The notes beneath the pieces were generated by a model, which was not told where the DNA came from, made no database searches, and saw only the letters and a list, made by a program, of their open reading frames with translations. From assembly GCA_951813285.1 (NCBI GenBank), contig OX638355.1, positions 2,561,136 to 2,625,135 on the forward strand: a DNA stretch of 64,000 bases, given 5' to 3'. This document shows positions 18,545 to 31,700 of this stretch, piece by piece. A program made the translations under genes and the position numbers. The stretch comes from Terriglobia bacterium. Lineage in GTDB: Bacteria > Acidobacteriota > Terriglobia > Versatilivoradales > Versatilivoraceae. Every line of letters begins with the position of its first letter. Positions within the stretch are counted from its first letter, which is position 1.

Positions 18545-19717
18545 ATGGAGAGTATTAACCTGCAGTGGCTGCTGGTGGCGCTGGTGGTGTGCATTCCAGC
18601 CTGCACTCCGGGTCCGACGGATTCGGAGCCGGTTCCCGAGGAAAAGGGTCTCTTTGAACAAACCGACGTGTTTGTCGCCGGTGAGGAAGGAATTGTGGAA
18701 TATCGCATTCCAGTTCTGGTGACATCGAACAAGGGCACGCTGCTGGCATTTTGTGACGCCCGGGTCGACAAACCGGGAGATCCACCCAACAACATCGATC
18801 TTGTGATGAAACGGAGCACTGACCAGGGCAGAACCTGGAGTCCCCTCAAGGTTCTGCTGGATGTTGGCGAGGGCGCGACGGCGGATTCCTGCGGCCTGGT
18901 CGACCGGCAAACCGGCACGATCTGGGTCTTCACGGTCTACTGCCCGGTGGGTGTTGGCACCAGTACTGCCAAGCCCGGACTGTCCGGCGATACGTTCATG
19001 TACTGGGCCATCAAGAGCGATGATGACGGTGAGACCTGGTCGGAGAAAAGGGATGTTACGGCCATGTTCAAGAAGGCCGAATGGAAATCCGGTTCTCCCG
19101 GACCAGGGAGAGGCATGCAGATGAGGAACGGACGCTTGATCGTTCCCAAGTATCTTGTGAAAAACGGCTACTCGGCCTCTCACGTCGTCTTCAGCGACGA
19201 TCATGGAGAAACCTGGAAGATCGGTGGAGAGGCACACAGTAACGGGGTCACAAATGAAAGCCAGGTGGCGGAACTGAGCGACGGGAGCTTGTTGCTGAAC
19301 ATGCGAGGGACCGAGGGCAACCAGCGGAAAATCAGCAGAAGCACGGACGGAGGAATGACCTGGTCAGACACTACCGAGGATCCGACTCTCATTGAGCCGC
19401 GCTGCCAGGCCAGCCTGTCCAACTTTACGAACATTCATGATCACGATAAGGACCGCATCCTCTTCGCCAATCCGGCTGCCCTGGAGCGCAGGAACATGAC
19501 TGTTCGGCTCAGCTACGATGGCGGACATACCTGGCCGGTCGCCAGGCAGGTGCATGCGGGACCGTCGGCCTACTCCTGCCTGACGGTGTTGCCCGACATG
19601 ACCGCCGGCTTGCTTTATGAACGGGGGGATGAGGGTATCTACGAAAAGATCAGCTTCGCGCGCTTCGACTTGGAATGGATCACCAAGGGAAAGGATAAAA
19701 TCCTGTCCAAGGAGTGA
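18545..19717 (+). CDS. Sialidase (GH33-like) lipoprotein
   Basis: The 390-residue product has a strong ribosome-binding site (AAAGGAGG) before its ATG. A short hydrophobic leader ends in CIPAC (Cys20), suggesting lipid attachment. YRIP at residues 53-56 is the sialidase FRIP-type motif. Asp boxes are visible as STDQGRTW, SDDDGETW, SDDHGETW, STDGGMTW and a degenerate SYDGGHTW. PRCQASLSN and AYSCLTVLPD near the C-terminus match the usual arginine- and tyrosine-bearing loops. It likely removes sialic acid or a similar terminal sugar at the cell surface or in the periplasm. It lies 64 bases after the lipoprotein gene at 17521, with which it forms the duplicated module. Confidence 0.9.
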   Translation: MESINLQWLLVALVVCIPACTPGPTDSEPVPEEKGLFEQTDVFVAGEEGIVEYRIPVLVTSNKGTLLAFCDARVDKPGDPPNNIDLVMKRSTDQGRTWSPLKVLLDVGEGATADSCGLVDRQTGTIWVFTVYCPVGVGTSTAKPGLSGDTFMYWAIKSDDDGETWSEKRDVTAMFKKAEWKSGSPGPGRGMQMRNGRLIVPKYLVKNGYSASHVVFSDDHGETWKIGGEAHSNGVTNESQVAELSDGSLLLNMRGTEGNQRKISRSTDGGMTWSDTTEDPTLIEPRCQASLSNFTNIHDHDKDRILFANPAALERRNMTVRLSYDGGHTWPVARQVHAGPSAYSCLTVLPDMTAGLLYERGDEGIYEKISFARFDLEWITKGKDKILSKE

Positions 19718-19927
19718 GGGCCAGGAAGGGTTGATCCTGCGAAAAAGTAGACGGTGCCGTGACCCGACGCGCGAGTTCGTAGTTCTTCAATCGGTGCGGT
19801 TCAATTCTCAGGAGGCGGACTCGGAGCGGAGAACCCCCGCTTGCCGGGACTCGAAACAGCCAAGATCGGGAACCCTGGCGCATCCACCCGCCGGGGCTTC
19901 CGGCGGTCGCCGGGCCGGCTTGGCAGG

Positions 19928-21370
19928 TTAAGCGAGGACCTCCTTGATGACTCGTCCACCAGTGTCGGTGAGGCGCTTGAAGCGTCCTGCATGGAGGAAG
20001 GCGAGCTGGTCCTGATCCAGACCCATCAGGCGCAGCAGAGTGGCATGCACATCACGCACCGGCAGAGGCTTTCCTGCGCTGCGCAGTGCAAATTCATCGG
20101 TTTGGCCAAAGGTGGTCCCGGGACGCACGTCTCCGCCGGCCATCCACATGACCAGTCCAAATCGATTGTGGTCTCTTCCGGGCTTATCCGAGACCACGTT
20201 GGAATCGAATGGCGTCCTGCCCATCTCCGAGGCCCAGACCACCAGGGTTTCTTCCAGCAATCCCCGGGCTTTCAGGTCCTTCAACAAGCCGGCAATGGGC
20301 CGATCGACCTCATGACACAGCACCGGCAGGCGGCCGGCCAGATCCCCATGCTGGTCCCAGGGTTTTCCCTTGCCGTGAAGGAGCTTGACGAAGCGAACCC
20401 CTCGCTCCACCATGCGGCGGGCCATCAGGCACTGCCGGCCAAACGTCCCCGCGACCGGATCATCCAGTCCGTAGAGTTTCTTGGTGGCTTCCGATTCCTT
20501 TGAGAGATCGATCAGTTCGGGAGCCGCCGTCTGCATTCGAAAGGCAACCTCGTAGGCGGCGATTCGCGCTTCCAGCTCACTGGTGAAGGAGCGCTGTCGG
20601 AGATGCCTGTGATTGAACCATTTCAACAGGTCGAGCTCGCTTCGCTGGCCCTGCTGGCTGACACCGTTTCGGCGATCCAGATTGGCGATGGGAGTGGAAC
20701 CCAGGCGGAAGAGAGTCCCCTGGTGTGCGGCAGGCAGGAAACCGGAACCCCAAGTCGACGCACCCCCTACCTCGGGAGCCCCCTGCCCCAGGACGATAAA
20801 GCCCGGAAGGTTCTGATTCTCGGTTCCCAGTCCATAGGTCATCCAGGCCCCGATAGCCGCTGCCCCGGGAAATATTTGGCCCGTCAGCGTATGGTAGACG
20901 GCCCGGCCGTGATTGCTGCTGTCGACGGTGACCCCATGCAGGAAAGCCATGTCATCCACGCAGGTGGACAGTTGCGGCAACAACTCCGACATCCATCGAC
21001 CGGACTGGCCATATTGGGCGAAGCTGAAGGGCGACGGAATGACCCGATTGTGGGCCATCCCGAGACTCTCCACGTCCTGATCGGTCCCACGGACCGAGGG
21101 CATCTGTTGCCCCGCGTACTCGTCCAGCAGTGGCCGGTACTCGAAGGTGTCCATCTGACTCACTCCACCCTCCATGAAAAGAAAGATGCAGTGCTTGGCC
21201 TTGGCCGGCAAGTGAGCCCGTTTGGGTAACAAGGGATTCTCAGCCGAGCCAACCGAGGCGCCCAAATCGGTCGCCAAAAGGTCCGCCAGGGCCAATCCAC
21301 CCAATCCCAGATAGGAGTTCTTCAAAAACTCCCTGCGGGACGGCATGAGGTTAGTTTGTGGCTCCCTCAT
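19928..21370 (-). CDS. DUF1501 protein
   Basis: The 480-residue product belongs to DUF1501, sulfatase-like-fold proteins common in Planctomycetota, Verrucomicrobiota and Acidobacteriota. A twin-arginine-type leader (SRREFLKNSYLGLGGLALADL) is followed by HCIFLFMEGGVSQMDTFEYRP, the usual metal-site start, then WMTYGLGTENQNLPGF, LMARRMVERGVRFVKL and the closing GRDHNRF and MGRTPF motifs. GGAGGTG lies just before the ATG at 21370. It is 44 bases downstream of the DUF1549/DUF1553 gene, the normal pairing in this family. The reaction is not established; export and a metal-dependent hydrolase fold are the accepted expectations. Confidence 0.92.
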   Translation of the reverse strand: MREPQTNLMPSRREFLKNSYLGLGGLALADLLATDLGASVGSAENPLLPKRAHLPAKAKHCIFLFMEGGVSQMDTFEYRPLLDEYAGQQMPSVRGTDQDVESLGMAHNRVIPSPFSFAQYGQSGRWMSELLPQLSTCVDDMAFLHGVTVDSSNHGRAVYHTLTGQIFPGAAAIGAWMTYGLGTENQNLPGFIVLGQGAPEVGGASTWGSGFLPAAHQGTLFRLGSTPIANLDRRNGVSQQGQRSELDLLKWFNHRHLRQRSFTSELEARIAAYEVAFRMQTAAPELIDLSKESEATKKLYGLDDPVAGTFGRQCLMARRMVERGVRFVKLLHGKGKPWDQHGDLAGRLPVLCHEVDRPIAGLLKDLKARGLLEETLVVWASEMGRTPFDSNVVSDKPGRDHNRFGLVMWMAGGDVRPGTTFGQTDEFALRSAGKPLPVRDVHATLLRLMGLDQDQLAFLHAGRFKRLTDTGGRVIKEVLA

Positions 21371-21414
21371 GAGACACCTCCATATCGATTGGACGTCGAC
21401 AAAATGATTCCAAC

Positions 21415-24144
<2,730 letters not shown>

Positions 24145-24455
24145 GGAGCTTTAACCCTTTATCGAGGCTCCGCGTTCAAAAAGACAAGCGGCAGGCGCCA
24201 AAGTCACGTTTCTCGCAATTGTGAGTATGTAGGGGCTGTCGTAAGTAGTAGCCCATAAGAAATAAGATTATCCCAGCAATTTTAAATCCAAACTGGAACC
24301 CGGATGGAACTTGCCCTGCCTGGAAACGATCTTTACTTTGTTTATGCGCCTGTCGTACCCGGTCAGGTCATTTCCTTTACATCGACGATCGCACGCCTGC
24401 TTCGGTCGACTTTCGCCTCATCGGCAAGCATGAATGCCTGGAGTTGTCTACCGCA
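24145..24455. other. Intergenic, no gene seen
   Basis: About 310 bases between two minus-strand genes. Part of it (24215-24300) is AT-richer than the surroundings, as expected for a promoter of the DUF1549/DUF1553 operon. No repeat or gene was recognised. Confidence 0.5.
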
Positions 24456-26267
24456 TCAGTAAGACCAGATGGGCGGGTAGCGGTCCATTACGAAGTCCCC
24501 CAGTTCGATCAGGGGCAGAATCTCCGGTTCGGTTGGGAAAGAAGCTCCTCCATCCGCAATCTGGTCGAGCTGAGCGATGGATCGAAGCAACGCCCATTCG
24601 GTTGTCTTGCTGGTTCCGGTGTCCCAGAAAGAAAACCCCTGTGCGCCTTCGGCCCGAAGCTTCAGGGCATTCGGAATGTACTCGGCAGGTGTCATGGCTC
24701 GCTGCAACATGTTGACAACCAGGCGGCACCCGCTTTGCCTGCAGGGATGCGCCAGATAAGCACATTGCGTCTCTGCCTTGCCCCGGTAGGCAGAGTAGAC
24801 CGATGGAGAAATTTCGTCCACCCATCGCTCCCTGACCCAGCGCACAACGTCCAAACCATGCACGTAGTTGGCAGCTTGATCCGCGAACACGATTGCGGAT
24901 ATCTCCAGCCGTCCTCCCTGAGCCCTCTGCGTGCGCTCGCGCAATTCCTTCATGAATCGGCCCATGAATTCCGAGCGAAGCGCCAGGACATCGGGATGTT
25001 CGTCGGGAAGTTTTCGTGGATCCCCGCCATAGCGCGAACGGAACTCGCGCAGGAAGGGTTCCTCGTAGAGAACACAGGGTATCCCGCGGCAATAAATCAG
25101 GTTGATCCCATCCGGTTGATAAGCGGCAAGCTCATCCACTATGGCAAACAGGTGCTCTCGCACTTCCGGAAAGGCGAAACTGAGCCGTGCTATTCGGCGG
25201 CCATCTCGGTCCACACAGCGCAATGCCGGATTGGCGGAATAGAATGGAGACTTGAAAAAACCGTCGAGTGGCGGTTCCAGGGCAAAGCCTTGGGGGCGAA
25301 TGGAAAGGTGGCATTCCAACCCGATCGAGTGGCACATCCGTATCACACTCGCCACCGGGTCGACTCCGGCCGCAAACAGCCCCTTCAGGTTTTCGGTGTA
25401 ATAGCGGTCGCCGGTTCTATAGAAATTCTGCAGATCTCCTCCCATCAGTGTTCCCACCTTGGTCGGATAATTGCATTGATCCGCTCCGGTGATCTGCCAA
25501 ATGAGCCCTGAAAAGCCACTGTCTCGAAAGGGGATGATGTCTTCCCACAGATGTTGCTCAGTCATGGGAGGGCGGCGAGTGTAAAAGGTCCCATGACCAT
25601 CGTTCAATGCGATCAGCCGCAAGCCCTTCTTTCGATTGCGGTCGAGTTGTGACTCGGGGACAGGCACGGCACGAATGTAGGCCACACCCGCGGCAGCTGG
25701 ATGAAGCTGGTTGAACTGGGCCAGGTGGATCTGGTGTCCCGTCATGTCGAAGGCTCCAAAACGAGCGTCTTCAATACCGTTGCGCGTTCTCAGATCCTTC
25801 GTGGGCGGGGTTATCCCGCTTTTTTCGTTGACGAGCAAGCGATAGCAGGGATCGTTGTCCAACTTGATCCGAATCGGGTTGGGTGAGTCGTAGGTAACCG
25901 GACTGGGCAGTCCCACGAAGATTTCGTGCGGTCCCGTCAGCTGAGGGTCAATCACCAGCTCGGGTGGACGGCTCTCCGCACCGACGAACAGCATCGTACC
26001 TTTGGCCACACGATCCCCGTTCTGAGCCTTCCAGGCCACCGACTGCCATTGATTGCGTCCCGGAGTCGGATTGAGAGCGCTGGACGGCTGGGCTCGTGCC
26101 AAGTCGATCCAAACGCCGCCCAGAGGTTGGGAAGTGCTGCTTGGGACTCCGGAAGTGAGAGCTGCGGCAACCGTGGACTGAAACGGGGCCGCGACCGATG
26201 ACAAAACGGGAAGGGCAGCGACGCCTGTCATGAAGGAACGTCGATTCAATTGCTTGGTGGTGATCAT
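24456..26267 (-). CDS. Exported glycoside-hydrolase-like TIM-barrel protein
   Basis: The 603-residue product has a twin-arginine leader (NRRSFMTGVAALPVLSS). Residues 50-200 look like a beta-rich domain. From about 230 the chain resembles family-10-like glycosidase (GHL10) barrels, with FRDSGFSGLIWQITG, HSIGLECHLSIRP, DELAAYQPDGINLIYCRG and a late AQGFSFWDTG. The acidic catalytic pair cannot be fixed by eye. Its ATG lies 10 bases behind the stop of the sialidase-like gene at 26278-27447, so the two are co-transcribed and likely act on the same carbohydrate. Confidence 0.72.
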   Translation of the reverse strand: MITTKQLNRRSFMTGVAALPVLSSVAAPFQSTVAAALTSGVPSSTSQPLGGVWIDLARAQPSSALNPTPGRNQWQSVAWKAQNGDRVAKGTMLFVGAESRPPELVIDPQLTGPHEIFVGLPSPVTYDSPNPIRIKLDNDPCYRLLVNEKSGITPPTKDLRTRNGIEDARFGAFDMTGHQIHLAQFNQLHPAAAGVAYIRAVPVPESQLDRNRKKGLRLIALNDGHGTFYTRRPPMTEQHLWEDIIPFRDSGFSGLIWQITGADQCNYPTKVGTLMGGDLQNFYRTGDRYYTENLKGLFAAGVDPVASVIRMCHSIGLECHLSIRPQGFALEPPLDGFFKSPFYSANPALRCVDRDGRRIARLSFAFPEVREHLFAIVDELAAYQPDGINLIYCRGIPCVLYEEPFLREFRSRYGGDPRKLPDEHPDVLALRSEFMGRFMKELRERTQRAQGGRLEISAIVFADQAANYVHGLDVVRWVRERWVDEISPSVYSAYRGKAETQCAYLAHPCRQSGCRLVVNMLQRAMTPAEYIPNALKLRAEGAQGFSFWDTGTSKTTEWALLRSIAQLDQIADGGASFPTEPEILPLIELGDFVMDRYPPIWSY

Positions 26268-26277
26268 AAGTTGCCTC

Positions 26278-27447
26278 TCAGGGAGCCGAAGAGGCCGTGG
26301 ATCCCACGAAATCCGCTTCCCTAAGACTCATGCGTAGAGGGCGCCCGAATCCCGAGAGGATCCAAAGCAGGCCCGGCTCCCTTTCAAACAAATAGGAATA
26401 GCTCAGCATTTGCTGGCTCTGACGGGCGATAACGACGGGATCCGTCCAAGTGATGCCGTCATCTTCCGAAAAGGCGATTGAAAGCTCTTCCCGCTGCCAA
26501 CTCTCGGGGTCGTTTTTTTGGGTTCGCTCGGAATACCACCGGAAGGCTTTTCCCATGGGAACACTGGTGTCGAAATTCCTCCGGGTGAGGTGCGCGTAGG
26601 AGTTCTCGCCTTCACGGTACAAGCGATTCCAGACCAGGACCAATCGGCCGCTGGCCAGGCGCAGAAGATAACCGGGCGAACTGCTGGCCTTGATGTCACT
26701 GGGCCGGATCACTCGCCAGGAAAGGCCATCGTCCTCCGAGTAAGCCTCCCAGAATCGGTCCCAGGTCGTGCGTAGAAGCATCCACAACCTGCCGTCTCTT
26801 AATTCTGCCAGTGTCGGCTCCATGGCGCCGTCGTGGTGTCCGTACCCTCCCAGGTCGATGATGTTGCTCTTTTTCCAGGTTTTTCCATTGTCCGCGGAAA
26901 CAGCGGTATAGATCGCATGTCGGTCGGGATCCGGCAGCATGAACTGGATAGGGGCGACGATCCGGCCGCTCCTGGTTTGGATGATATCGATGAGGGCCCC
27001 GCAATACCCATCCAGGATCTTTTGGCGATCTACCCACGTTTTTCCCTTGTCGAGGCTTCGAATCGCCCAAACATCCAACCGGGCATCGGGCAGGGCGACG
27101 CCTCGCGCATCGTCCCATCCCCAATTCATGGTGTCCCAGTCCTGGTACACCAGAACTACGATTTGGTCTTTCGTCTTCAGGAGCAGGCCGTTCTTGGGTG
27201 TCCCCGGCTTCGGGCCCTGATAGATCTGACGGGGTTCAGACCAGGTCTTCCCACCGTCCCGGCTGATCCGGGTCGCGTTTCCATCTACCGTCAACAGGCT
27301 CCCATCGCCCAGCTTGACAAAGGGGCCCGTCAACTCGAGAGGCAATATCTTGCCTCGCGGGTGGATCCAAAGGTCCTTCGAGTCTCCCAAGCCCACTCCC
27401 AAGATAACCAGGACCAAGCTGATGGTAATCGCCACACTGAATTTCAT
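26278..27447 (-). CDS. Secreted sialidase-superfamily (BNR) protein
   Basis: The 389-residue product has a clear signal peptide (VAITISLVLVILGVGLG). Five Asp boxes are visible: SRDGGKTW, SLDKGKTW, SADNGKTW, SEDDGLSW and SEDDGITW. The usual FRIP/YRIP motif is missing; the first strand reads PFVKLGDGSLL. It is therefore a sialidase-fold propeller whose activity may differ from true sialidase. The ATG at 27447 (AAAGGGA upstream) is preferred over the TTG at 27453. It is the first gene of a two-gene operon with the TIM-barrel protein. Confidence 0.85.
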   Translation of the reverse strand: MKFSVAITISLVLVILGVGLGDSKDLWIHPRGKILPLELTGPFVKLGDGSLLTVDGNATRISRDGGKTWSEPRQIYQGPKPGTPKNGLLLKTKDQIVVLVYQDWDTMNWGWDDARGVALPDARLDVWAIRSLDKGKTWVDRQKILDGYCGALIDIIQTRSGRIVAPIQFMLPDPDRHAIYTAVSADNGKTWKKSNIIDLGGYGHHDGAMEPTLAELRDGRLWMLLRTTWDRFWEAYSEDDGLSWRVIRPSDIKASSSPGYLLRLASGRLVLVWNRLYREGENSYAHLTRRNFDTSVPMGKAFRWYSERTQKNDPESWQREELSIAFSEDDGITWTDPVVIARQSQQMLSYSYLFEREPGLLWILSGFGRPLRMSLREADFVGSTASSAP

Positions 27448-27903
27448 GGACAATTCCCTTTAGGTTGGCCGCCCTTGATCGGAGTGGACAACACTTCGCA
27501 AGCAAGGAATGGGTCGTGCCGATGCTGCCGATTTTGTCGTGTTGGCTTTAGGCAAGATCATACGCTAGTTGTCCCCGCGTAGCAAGCCTGATCCGCCGTG
27601 CAAGGGCTTGCATGTGGGTGCCTCGCCTTGCCATAATTGGGGAAAATATTGCCCAGCCCAAAAAAACTGCGCCCCAAGGCGAGCTCGAGAGATGTTCAAG
27701 AAGGGGCCGGGTGTCCATGGGGGAGCACGCCTTTACCGGTCGTGACTCCCGGCGCGACCAACCCGCGCAAGTTGATGAAGACGTGCCGGTGAGTCACGAA
27801 TGCCAACGGTCAACCGCGGTGCTGCGATGGGCCATTTACCGCCGTCCCGGCAGCGGTACGATTCTCCAGTAGCGGAACGAGCGCATTCACAACGGAGGTC
27901 AGA
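27448..27903. promoter_or_regulatory. Divergent intergenic region between two sialidase-like genes
   Basis: About 455 bases between the minus-strand sialidase-like gene (start 27447) and the broken plus-strand one (start 27904). Open frames inside it have no family resemblance and no ribosome-binding site. It should carry the promoter of the minus-strand operon. Confidence 0.45.
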
Positions 27904-28547
27904 ATGTATCACCATAGTTTCTTGAATCGCCGGGCATTCCTGCTGGGATCCACCACAGCCGCCGTGAGCTGGCCTTTGAGCTGTGGGCCTTCGGGGGCGG
28001 AGTCCCAGACCAGCGGTGGTGCTGCGTCTTCATTCGCTGCACCGTGGAAAATGGATATCACGCTCTATGATCGACACGGATGGTGCAATCATGGCTGGTA
28101 CAACAAGCTGGGCGAAGATGGTTCCCTACCTGGAAAAGCCGTCCCATTGAAGGATTACCATTTTGCTCTAAGGATGCGGGCTCTTTCCGCGAAACCCTGA
28201 TTACTCAAAAGGGAACATGGCTGGCCTCCGTGTTTTGCTCACCCAATCCGGAACGGAAGCCGGTGAGCTCTCTGCACAATGGAGCCTACGCATTACGTTC
28301 GGCGGATCAAGGCCGTACCTGGAAACTCATCCAAATTGCTTACGATCCGGATCTGCAACACAGCTTTGACGAAACCTCGCTGCTGCAGCTTCCCTCGGGA
28401 CGCATTCTTGCAATGATGCGCCACTACGGACCCACGGGTAGTGGTGATCGATACCTGTACCAGTCTCACTCTGACGATGATGGATTGACCTGGGCGACGC
28501 CGGCAAAGACAGGCATGTGGGGTTACCCAGTTCCCGATAGGCCATGA
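27904..28547 (+). pseudogene. Sialidase-like gene, frameshifted and 3'-truncated
   Basis: A good start (GGAGG before the ATG) leads into a twin-arginine leader (NRRAFLLGSTTAAVSW) and about 60 residues of mature protein. Around 28160-28180 the frame breaks; the continuation in the next frame reads SFRETLITQKGTWLASVF, then the Asp boxes SADQGRTW and SDDDGLTW and QLPSGRILAMMRHYG. The chain ends after GYPVPDRP at 28547, about 200 residues short of a sialidase. Both a frameshift and loss of the 3' half make it nonfunctional. Confidence 0.82.
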
Positions 28548-28570
28548 AGTTTGGTTGTTTCACTCTCGTA

Positions 28571-28590
28571 TGATCCGCCCGCCAGGGCGG
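28571..28590. repeat. Short palindromic repeat, copy 1
   Basis: TGATCCGCCCGCCAGGGCGG contains a CCGCCC...GGGCGG self-complementary core. A near-identical copy differing in one base lies at 63805-63824, far away on the same strand, so this is a small dispersed hairpin element. Confidence 0.6.
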
Positions 28591-28645
28591 GACGGGTCTC
28601 GTCTGATTCTCCCGGTTCTGAGTAGCCCGTAAACCTCTTTCCTGC

Positions 28646-28679
28646 AAAAAAAAGCGCGCCCGAAAAGAGGGCGCGCTTT
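28646..28679 (-). terminator. Rho-independent terminator of TonB receptor 2
   Basis: On the minus strand an 11-bp stem (28669-28679 pairing with 28651-28661) is followed by a run of eight T residues. Its core GCGCGCCC/GGGCGCGC is the same as in the terminator at 4730-4754 behind TonB receptor 1. Confidence 0.9.
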
Positions 28680-28701
28680 GAATAGGGTAACGGGGATCAG
28701 G

Positions 28702-31700
28702 TCAGAACACGTACCTGATTCCGAAGGAAATCTGGCGACTGCCCAGCGTCTCCTGGGGGAAGCCAAACCGAGCAGAACTCATACTACTGTTTATCCGATC
28801 CCAGACCATATGGTTGAAGAGGTTGAATACCTCGGCGCGAAATTCAATCCGATGGTTCTCGTGGATCGTCGTTTGTTTGAGAACGCTCAAGTCGGTGGTC
28901 AATGCAGGAGGGCCTTTCATGGGCCGGTTTTCCGCGTAGCCCAGCAGTACCTTGCCGGGGAATTCGGGATCAGGCCCTGGAATGCTGAAGGCGGATACAT
29001 TCACCCAGGGTCGATCATTGCCGATATACCCCGTGCTGGTGTTGGCCCCGGGCGATATGTTGGGCAATGAACTCCCTCGGTAGCGGTTTTGCCTGCCGCT
29101 GTTGGCCCATCCGTTCAACCCGGTCAGACCGCTTCGGGCACCGACGATGCCCGAAACCTGCCATCCCCGCAGGATGCGATCGGCAACGCCACTCCCACCT
29201 CCGGGGAAGGGGACATTCCACAACCAGTGGCTGATGAAGTTCTGGCGTATGTCGGCTATGCCGGAACTCTTCGCATAGGTAGTGCCGATGATCCCGTCCG
29301 GATAGGTGTAACCCGGATTGGTGGCATCGATAATCTCCCGGGTGGGCCTCCAGAAGAACTCTCCCCACTGGGTTCGAGCCCAATTGTGCAGACTGTGCCC
29401 CCAGGTGTAATAGGCAGAGAACTGAAGCCCTTTCGACATGGCTTTCCTGAAGGTCACCTGCATGCTGTCATAGCGGCCGGGTCCGGGCGTCGACCAGAGG
29501 TGGACGTTGCAGCAGGGATCCACGGTATCCCCCCCTCCCATGGCATTGGCATCGGGGATGAAGGGGTTGGGGCGATAAGGGCCGCTCAAGGAGCTCATGC
29601 TCTCATACTTGTTGCCCACATAGGCTACCTGGAGGGCGATGTCGGCGGGCAACTGCCTCTGGATTGAGATGTTGTACTGCTTGGCGTGGCCCATTTCCAG
29701 AAGATGCTGATAGAAGCCGAAAGCGATTCGCGACCCCGGGGTCGGCAAGGCCCCTTTGAAGGCAAAGGGGTAGGTCAGGGTCGGGACATCGTCCCTGGCT
29801 ATGGTAACGGGGGTAACCGAGTTGGCCCCTGTCCTGGAACCTCCGTGAGACCCCGGCGTACTTCCCAAATAGGAGACAGCAAAACCACCCCTCAAGACCG
29901 TGCTGCCATCCCCAGTGAGATCGAAGGCGACTCCGATTCGCGGTGAGATGTTGTCGCGGTCGCCGTTGCGCAATTTCTGACCGACGCGCGTAAACAGGTG
30001 GTCGTTGGCCGCATCGTGGATATTGGTGTTGGGAAGGATGAAGTCACCCGGCGTGCAAACGGTGCAGTTGAGCAAGTGACCGAAGGACTTTCCATTGGGG
30101 CAGGAGGGACACTCACCCCCCGGAGTGCGCTTCAAGAAGGAAAGATGTCCGTTGGGAGGGTCGGCCCTGTTGTAAATATCTCCCTCCCAGTCCCAGCGAA
30201 GACCTAGATTGAGCGTGAGCCGGGGACTTGCCTTCCAGTCGTCCTGAACATAGAGGCCGCCGTTGTGAGTGATGTTGGGGCCGAAGGGGAAGGGCGCATC
30301 GCCCCAGCGGTTGGTGGCCGTGTGAACGCTGTTGGCTGCCAGATCATCCAGAGTCTCGTAAATGTAGTCCGGCCAGAAATCAAAGCCATTCATGGTCAGG
30401 ACGCGGCGAAACTCCCCGCCAAGGGATAACTGGTGAGCCCCTTTCACCCAGCGCAGGTTGTCGTGAATGTAGTGACCGTGGGCCTGGTTGGCGGTATCCC
30501 CCTTGTGGGGATAGGTGCCGATCAAGGTTTGTTCCGAGGAAAGCTTGATTCTTCCAAAGGGATCCCCACGGGTGGGATCGATGAACTGCTCGATGCCCGA
30601 AAAGGAGTTGTTCAATTGACTGAAGGTTGCCCTTCCATAGCCGACCTCGTTGATGAGGGTCGGAGTGATCATGTAGTTCCAGGAAAGGGTAGTGTTATCC
30701 ATCCAGTTTCTGTTTGTCAGGGGGAATTCGGGATAGCCTCCCAGCACCGCGCCGTTGGATTTCGTCAACCGAACCCGATTCCAGCGGAAGAAGGCCGTGT
30801 GATTGCCCAGGCTGAGGTCAATCCGCGGCATATGAATGCGGTTGTCCTGATTGAACGTTCCCGTGATATTCGCAGGCCCGACTAGGCCCCCTGGATTGAC
30901 CGAGTTCGGCAGGGGCACCAGGTCGAAGATCTGCTTTAGCTGCGGTGCCAGGGTGGCTTTGAAATCAGCGGTGAGAGCGGGGAACTGGAAGGTCGAGGGG
31001 ATCGAGGCGTCGATCCGTTCAAAGGTATAGAAACCGAAGAGCTTATCCTTGATGATGGGCCCCCCGATACTGCCGCCGTACTGATGCCGGCTGGATTCCC
31101 CCAGCTTGTCGCCGACAGCGTTGCTCAGGAACTCGTTGGCCTGGGCAAAGCGGGGACGAGCGTACTCGAACAGAGAGCCATGAAACTCATTGGTTCCCGA
31201 TTTGCTGATAAAGACGACCTTTCCCCCGGCCGAACGGCCGACCTCAGCCGAGAGATTGGTGGTATCGATGGCCACCTCTTGAATGGCCTCCACACTGATG
31301 GAATTGGAGGCCATCAGTCCTTCGCCCACCCGGGTGATGTCGACTCCATCCAGGGTGATGTTGGTGCTGCCCCAGTTATCGTGGGCTCCGTTGTAGCTGA
31401 GGCCCATGGGAGCCCCGGGGTCGGATGCCCTGCCAGGTTGTCCCCAGTGGTTGGGCATGACCATGGCTCCCGGCTGCAGCAGCAACAGCATGCCGAAGTC
31501 GCGACCGTTGACGGGGACCGTCTCGACTGTTTCTTCGGACAGGTTTTCGCCAATGGTTGCGTCGGCCATCTGTATGATGGGGGCCGTATCGATAACCTGT
31601 ATGGTGTCGGTGATGTCCCCCACTTCCAGCTGAATGTTGACCGTCTTCCGATCTCCCCCACCCAGAGTCAGGGTGTGACGATATTCCCGAAAACCGGAAA

